A DNA stretch of 64,000 bases, taken from the NCBI GenBank assembly GCA_023229175.1, contig JALNZV010000012.1, positions 4,400-68,399 of the forward strand. The letters run 5' to 3'. This document shows, piece by piece, positions 35,193 to 44,531 of the stretch (position 1 is its first letter; each line of letters opens with the position of its first letter). Source of the stretch: Tissierellaceae bacterium (GTDB taxonomy: Bacteria > Bacillota > Clostridia > Tissierellales > Tissierellaceae). The translations under genes were made by a program, and so were the position numbers. Under the pieces are notes generated by a model, which saw only the letters and a program-made list of their open reading frames with translations, did not search any database and had not been told where the DNA came from.

Positions 35193-36572
35193 TTATTTTT
35201 TTAAGCCTTTTCTCTCAACCCAATTGGGTATGTTTACCTGTCGAGCCCTGGCAATGGAGAGCTCTCCCTCCTTTACCTCTTTTGTAATAGTCGAACCTGC
35301 CGCGACATATCCCCAGGATTTTACCTCCACAGGTGCAACTAAATTTGAATTGCTGCCCACAAAGGCATTGTCTCCGACAGTAGTTCTAAACTTTTCCTTC
35401 CCATTATAATTTACAAATACTACGGCACAACCTATGTTTACATTATGTCCAATATCGGCATCTCCTATATATGCCAAGTGGTTGGCTTTTGTATTGTCTT
35501 TTATATTTGAATTCTTAACTTCAACAAAATTTCCTATGCTGACATTTTCTCCAATTTTGGAATTAGGTCTGAGATGGGCATAGGGCCCTATGGTAGTACC
35601 TTGACCTACGATGCTTCCCTCCACTAGAGAAGACCTTATGGTGACCCTAGGCTGTATAATGCTGTCAATTATAGTAGTATCTCCGCTTATTACACAATCC
35701 TCTCCTATTTTAGTATCTCCCTTAATAGATACGCCTGGATATATGATGGTGTCCCTCCCTATGGATACTCCATCTTCAATATAAGTATTGTCTGGGTTGA
35801 CTATTGTCACTCCATCGTCCATATGGCGTTTATTTATTCTCCTTCTCATTATTTCCTCACAAAAGGCCAATTGTCTCCTTGAATTTACGCCGTGGATTTC
35901 ATTTGAATCCACTATTATATGGGCGCCTATTTTATAGCCTTCATTCTTAAGTACCTCTATTACATCGGTGAGATAGTATTCATTCTGTGCGTTTTCATTA
36001 TCTATTTTGGACAGGGCATATTTTAAAAGCTTACCTCTGAAGCAAAATATTCCAGAATTTATTTCCTTAATTGCCTTTTCCTCGGGATTGGCATCCCTTT
36101 CCTCTACTATTTTGGAAACATGACCGCCTTCTCCTCTTATTATTCTGCCATAGCCAGTAGGTTCTTCTAAAATTGTCGTAAGCACAGTCCCATCGAAATT
36201 GTTTTCCCTGTGGTAATTAAACATCTTTTCAATTGTATCCTCAGTTATGAGGGGTGTGTCACCTGAAAGTATAATTACAGTACTGCTGTCCTCTATATAT
36301 GGAACTGCCTGCATAGCTGCAAATCCAGTGCCATAAGGATGTCCCTCTCCCATAGGTTGAGTTTTAAACTCCAAGTTTTCTCCTTTAAAGTGCCCCTTTA
36401 CCTGCTCCCCATCTCGTCCAACTATGACGATGTTTTTCTCCACCTTAGCACCTTTACTAGCCCTTATGACGTAATCCAACAGGGGTTTCCCACATACTTC
36501 GTGTAATACCTTAGTTTTTTTCGATTTCATTCTAGTGCCTTCCCCGGCTGCTAATATAATAGAAACATTCAT
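35193..36572 (-). CDS. glmU: bifunctional UDP-GlcNAc pyrophosphorylase / GlcN-1-P acetyltransferase
   Basis: This 459-residue protein has an N-terminal nucleotidyltransferase domain (IILAAGEGTRMKSKKTKVLH, residues 4-23) and a C-terminal left-handed beta helix of hexapeptide repeats (about 260-440: NPDNTYIEDGVSIGRDTIIY and following). It makes UDP-GlcNAc for peptidoglycan. It lies between spoVG and prs, as in B. subtilis. Confidence 0.97.
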   Translation of the reverse strand: MNVSIILAAGEGTRMKSKKTKVLHEVCGKPLLDYVIRASKGAKVEKNIVIVGRDGEQVKGHFKGENLEFKTQPMGEGHPYGTGFAAMQAVPYIEDSSTVIILSGDTPLITEDTIEKMFNYHRENNFDGTVLTTILEEPTGYGRIIRGEGGHVSKIVEERDANPEEKAIKEINSGIFCFRGKLLKYALSKIDNENAQNEYYLTDVIEVLKNEGYKIGAHIIVDSNEIHGVNSRRQLAFCEEIMRRRINKRHMDDGVTIVNPDNTYIEDGVSIGRDTIIYPGVSIKGDTKIGEDCVISGDTTIIDSIIQPRVTIRSSLVEGSIVGQGTTIGPYAHLRPNSKIGENVSIGNFVEVKNSNIKDNTKANHLAYIGDADIGHNVNIGCAVVFVNYNGKEKFRTTVGDNAFVGSNSNLVAPVEVKSWGYVAAGSTITKEVKEGELSIARARQVNIPNWVERKGLKK

Positions 36573-36677
36573 TCACTACACCTCGTCTTGTATTTGTCCT
36601 TCAAATAATATTTTATCTTATTTAAAATATAAGTCCACAGGGAAATGGGAAATTTATAAACTTTTGACAAACTTACA

Positions 36678-36706
36678 GAGAAAAAGGAGCCATAGGCTCC
36701 CTTTTA
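36678..36706 (-). terminator. spoVG terminator
   Basis: An AAAAGGAGCC/GGCTCCCTTTT stem with one bulged base lies at the spoVG stop and is followed by T residues on the minus strand. Confidence 0.8.
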
Positions 36707-36967
36707 CTCTGTTGCTAAAGACTTTTCATACTCTTCAAAAATCGCTTCTTGGATTTTTTGCCTAGTTTCGGCATTAATTGGATGGGCTATGTCCCTAAAC
36801 TCACCATCTGCCATCTTTCTGCTGGGCATGGCCACAAATAACCCATTTTGGCCTTCGATTATCTTGATATCGTGAACTACAAATTCATCATCAAAGGTAA
36901 CCGAGACAATGGCCTTCATTTTTCCTTCATCTGAGATTTTTCTCAGCCTCACATCAGTAATTTTCAT
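36704..36967 (-). CDS. spoVG: SpoVG RNA/DNA-binding regulator
   Basis: This roughly 87-residue protein begins MKITDVRLRKISDEGKMKAI and includes FVVHDIKIIEGQNGLFVAMP and HPINAETRQKIQ, hallmarks of SpoVG. It is a nucleic-acid-binding regulator of septation in sporulation and of envelope genes. I chose the ATG at 36967 (MKITD), with GGTGGTG upstream, over a start five codons earlier. A sigma-H promoter is recognisable at 37018-37046. It is divergent from murC. Confidence 0.96.
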   Translation of the reverse strand: MKITDVRLRKISDEGKMKAIVSVTFDDEFVVHDIKIIEGQNGLFVAMPSRKMADGEFRDIAHPINAETRQKIQEAIFEEYEKSLATE

Positions 36968-37017
36968 TACTAAATTCACCACCCTTTATTTAAGTCAAAA
37001 AATAACTGAATATAAAT

Positions 37018-37046
37018 ATATTCGATATATATTTTAAAAGTCCTGC
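37018..37046 (-). promoter_or_regulatory. sigma-H promoter of spoVG
   Basis: Minus strand: -35 GCAGGACTT (37038-37046), 11-bp spacer, -10 ATCGAATAT (37018-37026). It fits the sigma-H consensus RnAGGAwww-N11/12-RnnGAATww at all but one position and resembles the B. subtilis spoVG promoter. Confidence 0.85.
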
Positions 37047-37144
37047 TTTTTTTTGAAACTTTTTTCAGAATTTCTACTTTTATCCAATACACGACTGTAA
37101 ACTTTACATAATCTGCAAAATTTATTTTATTTTTCCTTTTAATG

Positions 37145-37153
37145 TGATATAAT
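37145..37153 (+). promoter_or_regulatory. extended -10 promoter of murC
   Basis: TGATATAAT is an extended -10 element about 95 bp before the murC start. No good -35 is seen. Confidence 0.5.
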
Positions 37154-37246
37154 CTATCAGTGACAAATTAATCCTATTGGAATAGAATAATATTAATATA
37201 GAAGATGGTAATAATATGACAAAGGACTTTTTTAGGAGGAAAATCT

Positions 37247-38650
37247 ATGTACGAATTTCACATAAGTAAACACATGTATTCTAGAATTCATTTTATTGGG
37301 ATAGGCGGCATATCTATGAGTGCCATGGCAGAAATATTGATTTCTGAAGGATATACTGTAACTGGATCAGATGCAAAAGATAGCCCCATCGTTGAAAGGC
37401 TAAAAAAACTAGGTGCACTTATTTACATAGGACACAGCGAAGACAATATAGGCAGCGCAGATTTAGTTATTTATACGGATGCCATATCCATGGACAATGA
37501 AGAATTTATTAAGGCTAAGAATTTGGGAATACCCGTGATAGATAGGGCCACATTTTTAGGAGCCCTAATGAAGAACTATACAAACTCCATTGCCGTATCA
37601 GGTACCCATGGGAAAACCACCACCACCAGTATGTTATCAACCATATTAAATCGTTCCGTCCTAAATCCTACCATACTTCTAGGTGGAGAGCTAGACGAAA
37701 TAGGAGGCAATGTAAAATTGGGCTCTAGGGAGTTTATCCTCACCGAGGCCTGCGAATACAAGGGAAATATCCTGAAATATTTTCCCACTATGGCCATTAT
37801 CTTAAATATAGATGAAGACCATCTAGATTATTTTAAGGGAATAGATCATATTCAAGACACATTTGCCGACTACGGAAAAAATCTTGACAAAAATAGTTAT
37901 TTGATTATCAACAAGGACGATAAGGGACATAGAAGGGTAGTAGATAATACAGAAGCAAGGGTATTTACATTTTCTTTAATGGAAGACTCCGATTATAAGG
38001 CAGAGAATATCAGTTTTTCCGAAGAAGGCTATCCTATATATACTTTAAATATTAAGGGCAAAGAAACTTATGAAGTAAACCTATCGGTAATGGGCCTTCA
38101 CAATGTATACAATTCTCTAGCCAGTATTGCAGCTGCACATATTTATGGCATTCCAATGGAAGACATATTAAAGAAAATTTCTCAATATACAGGTGTCCAC
38201 AGGAGACTAGAACTAAAGGGATATTATAACGGGGCCAAGGTAATCGACGACTATGCACATCATCCCACGGAAATAAAGGCTACTTTAAATGCTCTTAGAA
38301 ATTCCACAGATGGGAATATTTTTTGTGTCTTTCAGCCCCATACCTACACGAGAACAAAACTTTTATTAAACAGCTTTGCAAATTCCTTTGGTGCTGCAAA
38401 TAAAATAATTATCACCGATATCTATGCCGCCCGAGAGAAGGATAATGGCATGGTCCATTCTAAAGACTTAGTAAATGCAATCTATGACAATGGTGCAGAT
38501 GCTATGTATATCCAAACCTTTGAAGATATTGAACACTATTTGTTGGAAAGCGTTAAAAAAGACGACATCATACTTACCATGGGAGCAGGAAATGTATATT
38601 TAATAGGAGATGCAATCGTAGAAGGTCATAAAAATAAGGCAGCAGTATAA
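37247..38650 (+). CDS. murC: UDP-N-acetylmuramate-L-alanine ligase
   Basis: This 467-residue cytoplasmic Mur ligase adds L-Ala to UDP-MurNAc. It shows the N-terminal Rossmann motif FIGIGGISMSAMAEIL, the ATP loop VSGTHGKTTTTSML, and the later YAHHPTEIKATL and FQPHTYTRTKLL blocks. AGGAGG lies 7 nt before the ATG. It is the first rightward gene in the window, divergent from spoVG, and ends at a shared bidirectional terminator. Confidence 0.96.
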   Translation: MYEFHISKHMYSRIHFIGIGGISMSAMAEILISEGYTVTGSDAKDSPIVERLKKLGALIYIGHSEDNIGSADLVIYTDAISMDNEEFIKAKNLGIPVIDRATFLGALMKNYTNSIAVSGTHGKTTTTSMLSTILNRSVLNPTILLGGELDEIGGNVKLGSREFILTEACEYKGNILKYFPTMAIILNIDEDHLDYFKGIDHIQDTFADYGKNLDKNSYLIINKDDKGHRRVVDNTEARVFTFSLMEDSDYKAENISFSEEGYPIYTLNIKGKETYEVNLSVMGLHNVYNSLASIAAAHIYGIPMEDILKKISQYTGVHRRLELKGYYNGAKVIDDYAHHPTEIKATLNALRNSTDGNIFCVFQPHTYTRTKLLLNSFANSFGAANKIIITDIYAAREKDNGMVHSKDLVNAIYDNGADAMYIQTFEDIEHYLLESVKKDDIILTMGAGNVYLIGDAIVEGHKNKAAV

Positions 38651-38659
38651 TAGAAAATA

Positions 38660-38692
38660 AAACAGTCCTAATCGCTTTGATTAGGACTGTTT
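38660..38692. terminator. bidirectional terminator between murC and the LCP gene
   Basis: A perfect 14-bp stem (38660-38673 with 38679-38692) has a 5-nt loop. T-rich sequence follows on the minus strand and TTTACATT on the plus strand. The genes converge here. Confidence 0.88.
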
Positions 38693-39666
38693 ACATTGTA
38701 AATCTCTTCCAACGCCTTATTTATTTTTTCCTTGTCGTAAATATAATATGACAGTACTTTTTTTCCTACCTTTTTAAACTCTGCTCTTCCAGGAAGTGTG
38801 CTTATATTGAAATCTTCCGTTCCCATACCTAGGGCTTTCCTCCCATAGGACAGGGAAGTGAATAAACTCATATCCGTTTTAACGTGTTGAAATCCCTTTG
38901 TAACCACAGTAATTAAGTTGTCTGATGCTTTGGCTATGAAGGATTTTATAAACTCCTGCTGTGCCTTAATTCTCCCCAAGTCACCATCTATATATCCACC
39001 CTTGTTGTTATTGCCCTTTCTGTACCGAATAAATCCCAATGAATTTTTTCCGTCCAACACCTGCTTGCCAGGACTAATATCTATTTTCAAAGGGGGCTTT
39101 GCCGTTGGATCATCGTATTTCATGTGAAATGGCACATCTACCTCTACGCCACCTAAACCGTCTACTATTTTTACCACACCTTCATAGTCCAATGTGACTA
39201 CGTGGTGTATGGGAACTTCATTTAATATGTAGGATACTGTTTTTTTCATCCCTAGAGCTCCGTGTTCTCTGTAGATACTGTTTATTTTTCTCTGCTCGGC
39301 CCCATCATAGCCTTTTCGGTGTATATAAGTGTCCCTAGGTATATTTATTATATCTATTTTTTTAGTATCTGGACAAAAAGATGCAAACATTATGGTGTCA
39401 CTTCTGGTGTCCTCTAGTCCCATAAATAAAAAGTTCACCCTATTGCTTTTCTCCATGGCTTCTTTTAGATTGTCGTATTCCTCTATGTCCTTTGGTTTTA
39501 CTTCTATCTTTTCTATTATAATTTTTTCTATCTCTTTTTTTCCACTATGATTCACATTGCTTTCCAGTTTTATATGGTTTTCTTTTACATACGACGATGA
39601 ACCTATATATAAAGCAAGCAAAAAACATAAAAAAGATACAATAAAGACCTTGGAAAAAGTTTTCAT
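38668..39666 (-). CDS. LytR-CpsA-Psr family glycopolymer transferase
   Basis: This 332-residue membrane-anchored protein has one N-terminal transmembrane helix (residues 7-25) and an extracytoplasmic LCP domain. Motifs are FLFMGLEDTRSDTIMFASF, KKIDIINIPRDTYIH, the HHVVTLDYEGVVKIVDGLGGVEV run of segments, and GFIRYRKGN with the catalytic-region arginines. LCP enzymes attach teichoic-acid-like polymers to peptidoglycan. It is transcribed alone and converges on murC. Confidence 0.9.
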   Translation of the reverse strand: MKTFSKVFIVSFLCFLLALYIGSSSYVKENHIKLESNVNHSGKKEIEKIIIEKIEVKPKDIEEYDNLKEAMEKSNRVNFLFMGLEDTRSDTIMFASFCPDTKKIDIINIPRDTYIHRKGYDGAEQRKINSIYREHGALGMKKTVSYILNEVPIHHVVTLDYEGVVKIVDGLGGVEVDVPFHMKYDDPTAKPPLKIDISPGKQVLDGKNSLGFIRYRKGNNNKGGYIDGDLGRIKAQQEFIKSFIAKASDNLITVVTKGFQHVKTDMSLFTSLSYGRKALGMGTEDFNISTLPGRAEFKKVGKKVLSYYIYDKEKINKALEEIYNVNSPNQSD

Positions 39667-39737
39667 AGTATTCCACCCTTCGCGAGAAAATCTTTCTCCA
39701 TTATTGTAACCAAATTTGTAAAATTTAAAATCGAATT

Positions 39738-39769
39738 AAAAAAATCCCTCCACGATGGAAGGGATTTAA
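39738..39769 (-). terminator. terminator after hbd
   Basis: An AAATCCC...GGGATTT stem with one bulge lies at about 39743-39767, with a T run on the minus strand, just after the hbd stop codon. Confidence 0.8.
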
Positions 39770-39771
39770 CT

Positions 39772-40620
39772 TTAATACTCAAAGAAGCCTTTTTTAGTTT
39801 TTCTACCTAAGAGACCGCCTCTTACCATTTTCCTTAAATATGGATGAGCTCTATATTTACTATCCGCAAACTCGTCGTATAGAACATCCATGATTGCAAG
39901 ACACACATCTAAACCTACTAAATCTGCCAAAGCCAATGGTCCCATAGGGTGGTTGGCTCCCAGTTTCATTGCTTCATCTATGTCTTGTGCCGAAGCTACT
40001 CCATCTGCCAATATACCCACTGCCTCATTTATCATTGGAATCAAAATTCTATTGACTACAAAGCCCGGTGCCTCTTCTACTTCAACTGGAGTCTTGCCCA
40101 AGTCCTTGGAAAGCTGGATTATCTTTCCCTTTGTCTCCTCAGATGTGGCAATGCCCTTTATTACTTCGACTAATTTCATTACAGGTACAGGGTTAAAGAA
40201 ATGCATTCCTATGACTCTGTCAGGTCTATTTGTCATATTGGCAATTTCTGTAATGGATAGGGACGATGTATTGGTCGCTAAAATTGCCTCTTCCTTACAC
40301 AGTTCGTCTAATTTGCCAAATATCTCCTTCTTTAAATCCATATCCTCTGATATAGCCTCTATGACTAAATCGCAATCTTTTAAATCCTCATAGGATGTGG
40401 TAATGGAAATATTGTTTAATGTCCTTTCCATTTCCTCCTTTGCAATCCTCTCCTTTTCAACTAGTCTATTCAATCCTTTTTCAATGGATTTGACACTAGC
40501 CCTAGGATTATTTTCATCGATTGATCTAACCCACATAGTAACTTCAAAATCCTTGGCAGCGAAAATCTGAACAATTCCTCCTGCCATGGTTCCCCTGCCT
40601 AATACGCCAATCTTTTTCAT
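39772..40620 (-). CDS. hbd: 3-hydroxybutyryl-CoA dehydrogenase
   Basis: This 282-residue NAD(P)-dependent enzyme interconverts 3-hydroxybutyryl-CoA and acetoacetyl-CoA. The N-terminal nucleotide loop is GRGTMAGGIVQIFA. The 3-hydroxyacyl-CoA signature VIGMHFFNPVPVMKLVEVI (with catalytic His), EAPGFVVNRILIPMINEA and NHPMGPLALADLVGLD are present. It follows crt by 14 nt. Together they carry out two steps of C4 fermentation or of acetoacetyl-CoA use. Thiolase and butyryl-CoA dehydrogenase genes are not in this window. Confidence 0.95.
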   Translation of the reverse strand: MKKIGVLGRGTMAGGIVQIFAAKDFEVTMWVRSIDENNPRASVKSIEKGLNRLVEKERIAKEEMERTLNNISITTSYEDLKDCDLVIEAISEDMDLKKEIFGKLDELCKEEAILATNTSSLSITEIANMTNRPDRVIGMHFFNPVPVMKLVEVIKGIATSEETKGKIIQLSKDLGKTPVEVEEAPGFVVNRILIPMINEAVGILADGVASAQDIDEAMKLGANHPMGPLALADLVGLDVCLAIMDVLYDEFADSKYRAHPYLRKMVRGGLLGRKTKKGFFEY

Positions 40621-40634
40621 AAGACACCTCCAAA

Positions 40635-41414
40635 TTATTTTAGTTTATAATTAGGTTGACGTTTCTCAAGAAATGCCAACATTCCTTCCTTCTGGTCCTC
40701 CGTGGCAAAGCATAGGGCAAATAGCTCCTTTTCTATGGCCATACCAGTCTCAATATCCCCTTCCATCCCTTTGTTTATGGCAGTCTTGGCGTACCTAAGA
40801 GCCAATTGGGATTTCTGCACCATCTTCCCCGCCATTTCCAAAGCAGCATCCATTAGTTCCTCTCCCGGGACAACTTTGTTTGCCAAGCCAATTCTAAAGG
40901 CCTCATTGCCGTCTATTATGTCACAGGTAAATATAAGTTCCTTTGCCCTTCCAGGTCCAACTAATCTGGGAAGCCTTTGGGTTCCAGCAAAACCTGGAGA
41001 GATACCTAGACCTACTTCTGGTTGTCCAAACTTGGCCTTTTCAGAGGCAATTCTAATATCGGCACATAGGGAAAGCTCACAACCTCCGCCTAAGGCAAAT
41101 CCGTTTACTGCAGCGATGACAGGCTTTTCCATCAATTCTATTTTTCTAAAAACTCCCATACCTTTTTTAGCAAAGGCCCTAGCCTCCAATGGATTTAAAT
41201 CCTTCATCTCACCTATATCTGCACCGGCTACAAATGCCCTGCCTTCGCCTGTAATAATGAGTACGTAAATATCTTCGTCCCGCTCAATGTCATCTATAGC
41301 CCTGTCTAATTCCTCCAATACTTCTGAGTTTAAGGCGTTTAACGCCTCAGGCCTATTGATTTTTAGTATTCCAATTTTGTCCTTCTTTTCAAGTAATAAA
41401 TTTTTAAATTCCAA
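40635..41414 (-). CDS. crt: crotonase / enoyl-CoA hydratase
   Basis: This roughly 259-residue crotonase-fold enzyme hydrates crotonyl-CoA to 3-hydroxybutyryl-CoA. It shows NRPEALNALNSEVL, oxyanion-hole AFVAGADIGEM, NGFALGGGCELSLCADIRIA (first catalytic Glu) and FGQPEVGLGISPGFAGTQRL (second Glu). I chose a TTG at 41414 (EFKNLLLEKK follows), with AGGAGG at 7 nt; a TTG at 41432 overlaps that site. It is coupled to hbd. Confidence 0.93.
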   Translation of the reverse strand: MEFKNLLLEKKDKIGILKINRPEALNALNSEVLEELDRAIDDIERDEDIYVLIITGEGRAFVAGADIGEMKDLNPLEARAFAKKGMGVFRKIELMEKPVIAAVNGFALGGGCELSLCADIRIASEKAKFGQPEVGLGISPGFAGTQRLPRLVGPGRAKELIFTCDIIDGNEAFRIGLANKVVPGEELMDAALEMAGKMVQKSQLALRYAKTAINKGMEGDIETGMAIEKELFALCFATEDQKEGMLAFLEKRQPNYKLK

Positions 41415-41502
41415 ATTGAAACCTCCTCCCAAAATTTATCAAATATGCTCTATTTGTTAATATTGTACCAAGCTTTTCCATATAAATCAAATCCTATATG
41501 AC

Positions 41503-41537
41503 ATAAATAAAAACTGAATAGCGGCCTATTCAGTTTT
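41503..41537 (-). terminator. terminator after the PAS-PP2C gene
   Basis: A perfect AAACTGAATAG/CTATTCAGTTT stem with a 4-nt loop is followed by a TTATTTAT run on the minus strand. It overlaps the gene's stop codon. Confidence 0.9.
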
Positions 41538-42660
41538 ATTTAATTACTTCCATAAGCAATATGGCAAAGTCGTCATGCTGTTCTCCCCAGCTGTAAGCGA
41601 TTATCTTTTCTTCTATTTCCCTGAGTATATTGTCCTTGTGATTATTTACCATTTGTATTACGCTTTCTACGCCAAATTCTTTTCCTTCTTTGTCCTTGGC
41701 CTCTGTAATGCCATCGGTGTAGAACAATATCTTATCGCATTTTTTAAGATTGATGCTTTTCTCGTTGTAGTACATTTCGTTAAATAGGGAAGCTATGGGG
41801 TAGCCTTTTGTTTCCAGCATCTCCACTTCTTCCTTATTATATTTTATTGGAATGCAATTATGTCCCGCGTTGGAAAACCTAAATTCATAAGTTCTTGTGT
41901 TAAATACGCCGTAAAATATGGTGAAATACTTATCCACCTCTAAATTTAAGGCTATAAACCTGCTATACAGCTCTGCCAAGGCATCAGATGGACTGAGGAT
42001 ATTGTCCTTAATGGACCTCATGGTTTGTCTAATGAACATAGTCATCATAGATGCCGATACGCCATGACCTGAAACGTCGGCAATATAAATCCCCAAATGG
42101 TCTTCGTCAATATGATATGCGTCAAACATATCTCCGCTTAACATCTCGGATGGTTTGTAAATATAATCTATGGAGATATTCTCTATGACTTCTTTACTAG
42201 GCAATATCTTTTCTTGGATTTTTTTTGCAAAGCCCAAATCCTTGCTCATCTTTTTATTTTTATCTATGAGTTCTAACTCCAATTTTCTCTCCCTTGTAAC
42301 ATCTCGAAAGACCTCAACTGCGGCAAATACCTTCCCCTCTGAATTAGTTACGGGAGAAGACTTAACAGAAAAATACCTGCCATTGATTATCTCTTCCTTT
42401 TGGATGACCTCTCCGGTGTTTATACTTCTTTCTGTGATGCAAAAACCACATGGGCTGTCCTTCCCATGAGCCTTATAGCATTTCATGCCCAAGATATTGT
42501 ATCCCAGGTCCTCCTTCATGACCCTATTGGCGTAAATAATAGTGCCTTCACTGTCTATTACCCTTACCCAATCTGCCATGCCTTCTAGCACATGATAATT
42601 CAGCATACCGTACTCTTCTATTCTCTTTTTTACCATATTCAGGTCTTCTCTCTTTAGCAT
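41536..42660 (-). CDS. PAS domain plus PP2C (SpoIIE/RsbU-type) serine phosphatase
   Basis: This 374-residue cytoplasmic protein has an N-terminal PAS domain (about residues 20-130: WVRVIDSEGTIIYANRVMKE, then GMKCYKAHGKDSPCGFC). A short coiled coil (132-155) leads to a PP2C domain (about 165-374) with metal-site aspartates in IYIADVSGHGVSASMM and ILFYTDGITEA. Such proteins usually dephosphorylate anti-sigma-factor antagonists in response to a sensed signal. The PAS cysteines could bind a cofactor or sense redox. No antagonist or anti-sigma gene is adjacent, so the partner is unknown. Confidence 0.88.
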   Translation of the reverse strand: MLKREDLNMVKKRIEEYGMLNYHVLEGMADWVRVIDSEGTIIYANRVMKEDLGYNILGMKCYKAHGKDSPCGFCITERSINTGEVIQKEEIINGRYFSVKSSPVTNSEGKVFAAVEVFRDVTRERKLELELIDKNKKMSKDLGFAKKIQEKILPSKEVIENISIDYIYKPSEMLSGDMFDAYHIDEDHLGIYIADVSGHGVSASMMTMFIRQTMRSIKDNILSPSDALAELYSRFIALNLEVDKYFTIFYGVFNTRTYEFRFSNAGHNCIPIKYNKEEVEMLETKGYPIASLFNEMYYNEKSINLKKCDKILFYTDGITEAKDKEGKEFGVESVIQMVNNHKDNILREIEEKIIAYSWGEQHDDFAILLMEVIK

Positions 42661-42780
42661 GCCTTATCACCCAAATCATATATTTATTTATCAAATTAAA
42701 GATTGTATATATTCATTCTATATCATTTATGAAATTATTTCTACATATATTTCCAATTTACTACTTTAATATATTAGATT

Positions 42781-43305
42781 TTAGTACCTTACTTTTACCT
42801 CGTTTTCCTCTGCATATCTCCCTAGGGCATATAGGCAGTCCGAAAGCCTATTTACGTATTTTATCACTAAGGGATCTATTTCTACAGTATCTGACAAAGT
42901 AATTATTCTCCTCTCTGCCCTTCTGCAAATGGTCCTAGCAACATGAAGGTAACCAGATTTTTTGCCTGAACCGGGTACGATAAAGCCTCCGAACTCCCCA
43001 ATTTTCCCCATGTATTGGTCGATAATAGATTCTAAACCTTCTATATCCTTTTCCTCTATTCTATACCTTATTTTTGTTTTATCTTCTGTAGCCAAATATG
43101 CTCCAACAGTAAATAGCTTATTCTGTATATTTTCAATTATCTTGTAGATTTCTTCGTCTTCGACGTAGTTCTTGGCCAAACCCATAAATGAATTTAATTC
43201 GTCAATTGTACCATAGCTTTCAACTCGAATGTGGTCCTTGGGCACCCTTTTGTTGTCAAACAAGCTGGTACTACCTTTATCTCCTGTTTTTGTATAAATC
43301 TTCAT
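42781..43305 (-). CDS. PduO-type ATP:cob(I)alamin adenosyltransferase
   Basis: This 174-residue protein has the PduO hallmarks KIYTKTGDKGSTSLFDNKRV at the N-terminus, VESYGTIDELNSFMGLAK, and the C-terminal helix ARTICRRAERRIITL plus YVNRLSDCLYALGRYAEE. It makes adenosylcobalamin, the cofactor of the methylmalonyl-CoA mutase encoded at 7720-9809. It stands 33 nt after the rRNA methyltransferase gene on the same strand, not in the mutase operon. Confidence 0.95.
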   Translation of the reverse strand: MKIYTKTGDKGSTSLFDNKRVPKDHIRVESYGTIDELNSFMGLAKNYVEDEEIYKIIENIQNKLFTVGAYLATEDKTKIRYRIEEKDIEGLESIIDQYMGKIGEFGGFIVPGSGKKSGYLHVARTICRRAERRIITLSDTVEIDPLVIKYVNRLSDCLYALGRYAEENEVKVRY

Positions 43306-43338
43306 TTCTTCCTCCTCCTTAAATAAAGTAATATTTTG

Positions 43339-44472
43339 TTAAACGTCCTTTGGCGGTCTGGGACCATAGTACTGATAATAGTCTACTTTTATCCTTCCAT
43401 TATAGAGTTTTCTCTTTCTATTTGCCTTTTTTCCATATAGTTTTTCAAAGTCTTCATTTGATGTGATTACATATACAGACCAAGTATCCAATTCTTTAAA
43501 TTTAGTGCCTAAGTCCCTATACAGCTCCTCTATCTCGGCTTTTTCTCCAATTCTTTCCCCATAGGGAGGATTTGTAACCACAACACCATATTCATTGTTT
43601 AGGTCCGCATCCCGAAAATCTTTAATAAAAAAGGCTATATCATCTTCTAAGCCAAAGTTAGCCGCGTTGTCCCTGGCCCTTAGTATGGATTTTCTATCTA
43701 TGTCACATCCCAATATGTGGAGTTTCGACTCTGTATCCATGAGCCTCAGGGCTTCTCTTCTAGCCTCTGACCAGTATTCCTTCTTTACCCTAGGCCACTT
43801 TTCCGCTGCAAAGTCCCTTTCCAAACCAGGTGCCATGTTTTTTCCAATCATGGCTGCCTCTATGGGTATTGTACCAGAGCCGCAAAATGGATCAAATAAT
43901 ACCCTCTCTTTGTTCCAATAGCTGAGGAGCAACATAGCAGCAGCCAATGTTTCCTTTATGGGAGCATCCCCTTGCCTGTCCCTATACCCCCTTTTGTGCA
44001 GGCCCTCACCGGAAGTGTCTATGGTTAATGTGGCAACGTCCTTTAAAAGTGCCACCTCAATTGTAAACTTTGGCCCTGTCTTTTCAAACCAATCTACATG
44101 GTATTTAGTCCTCAGTTTTTCCACCACGGCCTTTTCCACTATTCTCTGGCAATCTGAAACACTAAATAATTTTGAGTCTATACTCTTTCCTTCTACTACA
44201 AAATTGCCATCTTCTGTTATCCACTGCTCCCAGGGCAATGACTTAGTCTTTTCAAATAGCTCCTCAAAGCTTAGGGCCTTGAATTCCCCCATTTTTAGTA
44301 AAACTCTGTCTGCAGTTCTAAGCCAAATGTTTGCCTTGGGTATATCCTTTTCTGTCCCTTGGAAGGTCACCTTGCCATTTTCTACCTTTAAATCCTCATA
44401 ACCGAGGTCTGTTAGTTCCCGTTTGACTACGGCCTCTAGACCAAAGGTTGCCGTTGCAATTAATTCAATCAT
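43339..44472 (-). CDS. THUMP-domain 23S rRNA methyltransferase (RlmL/YpsC type)
   Basis: This 377-residue protein has an N-terminal THUMP-like RNA-binding region (residues 1-160) and a C-terminal Rossmann methyltransferase. Key motifs are LFDPFCGSGTIPIEAAMIGK (SAM site) and VVTNPPYGERIG (NPPY, amino-methyltransferase type). Close families methylate N2 of a guanine in 23S rRNA. It starts MIELIATATFGLEAVVKREL, typical of the YpsC/RlmL group. Confidence 0.93.
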   Translation of the reverse strand: MIELIATATFGLEAVVKRELTDLGYEDLKVENGKVTFQGTEKDIPKANIWLRTADRVLLKMGEFKALSFEELFEKTKSLPWEQWITEDGNFVVEGKSIDSKLFSVSDCQRIVEKAVVEKLRTKYHVDWFEKTGPKFTIEVALLKDVATLTIDTSGEGLHKRGYRDRQGDAPIKETLAAAMLLLSYWNKERVLFDPFCGSGTIPIEAAMIGKNMAPGLERDFAAEKWPRVKKEYWSEARREALRLMDTESKLHILGCDIDRKSILRARDNAANFGLEDDIAFFIKDFRDADLNNEYGVVVTNPPYGERIGEKAEIEELYRDLGTKFKELDTWSVYVITSNEDFEKLYGKKANRKRKLYNGRIKVDYYQYYGPRPPKDV

Positions 44473-44531
44473 ATTCTCACCTCATAGTTTAGCTAACTCT
44501 ATTATACTCCATATAAGAAGTATTTAGTTAA

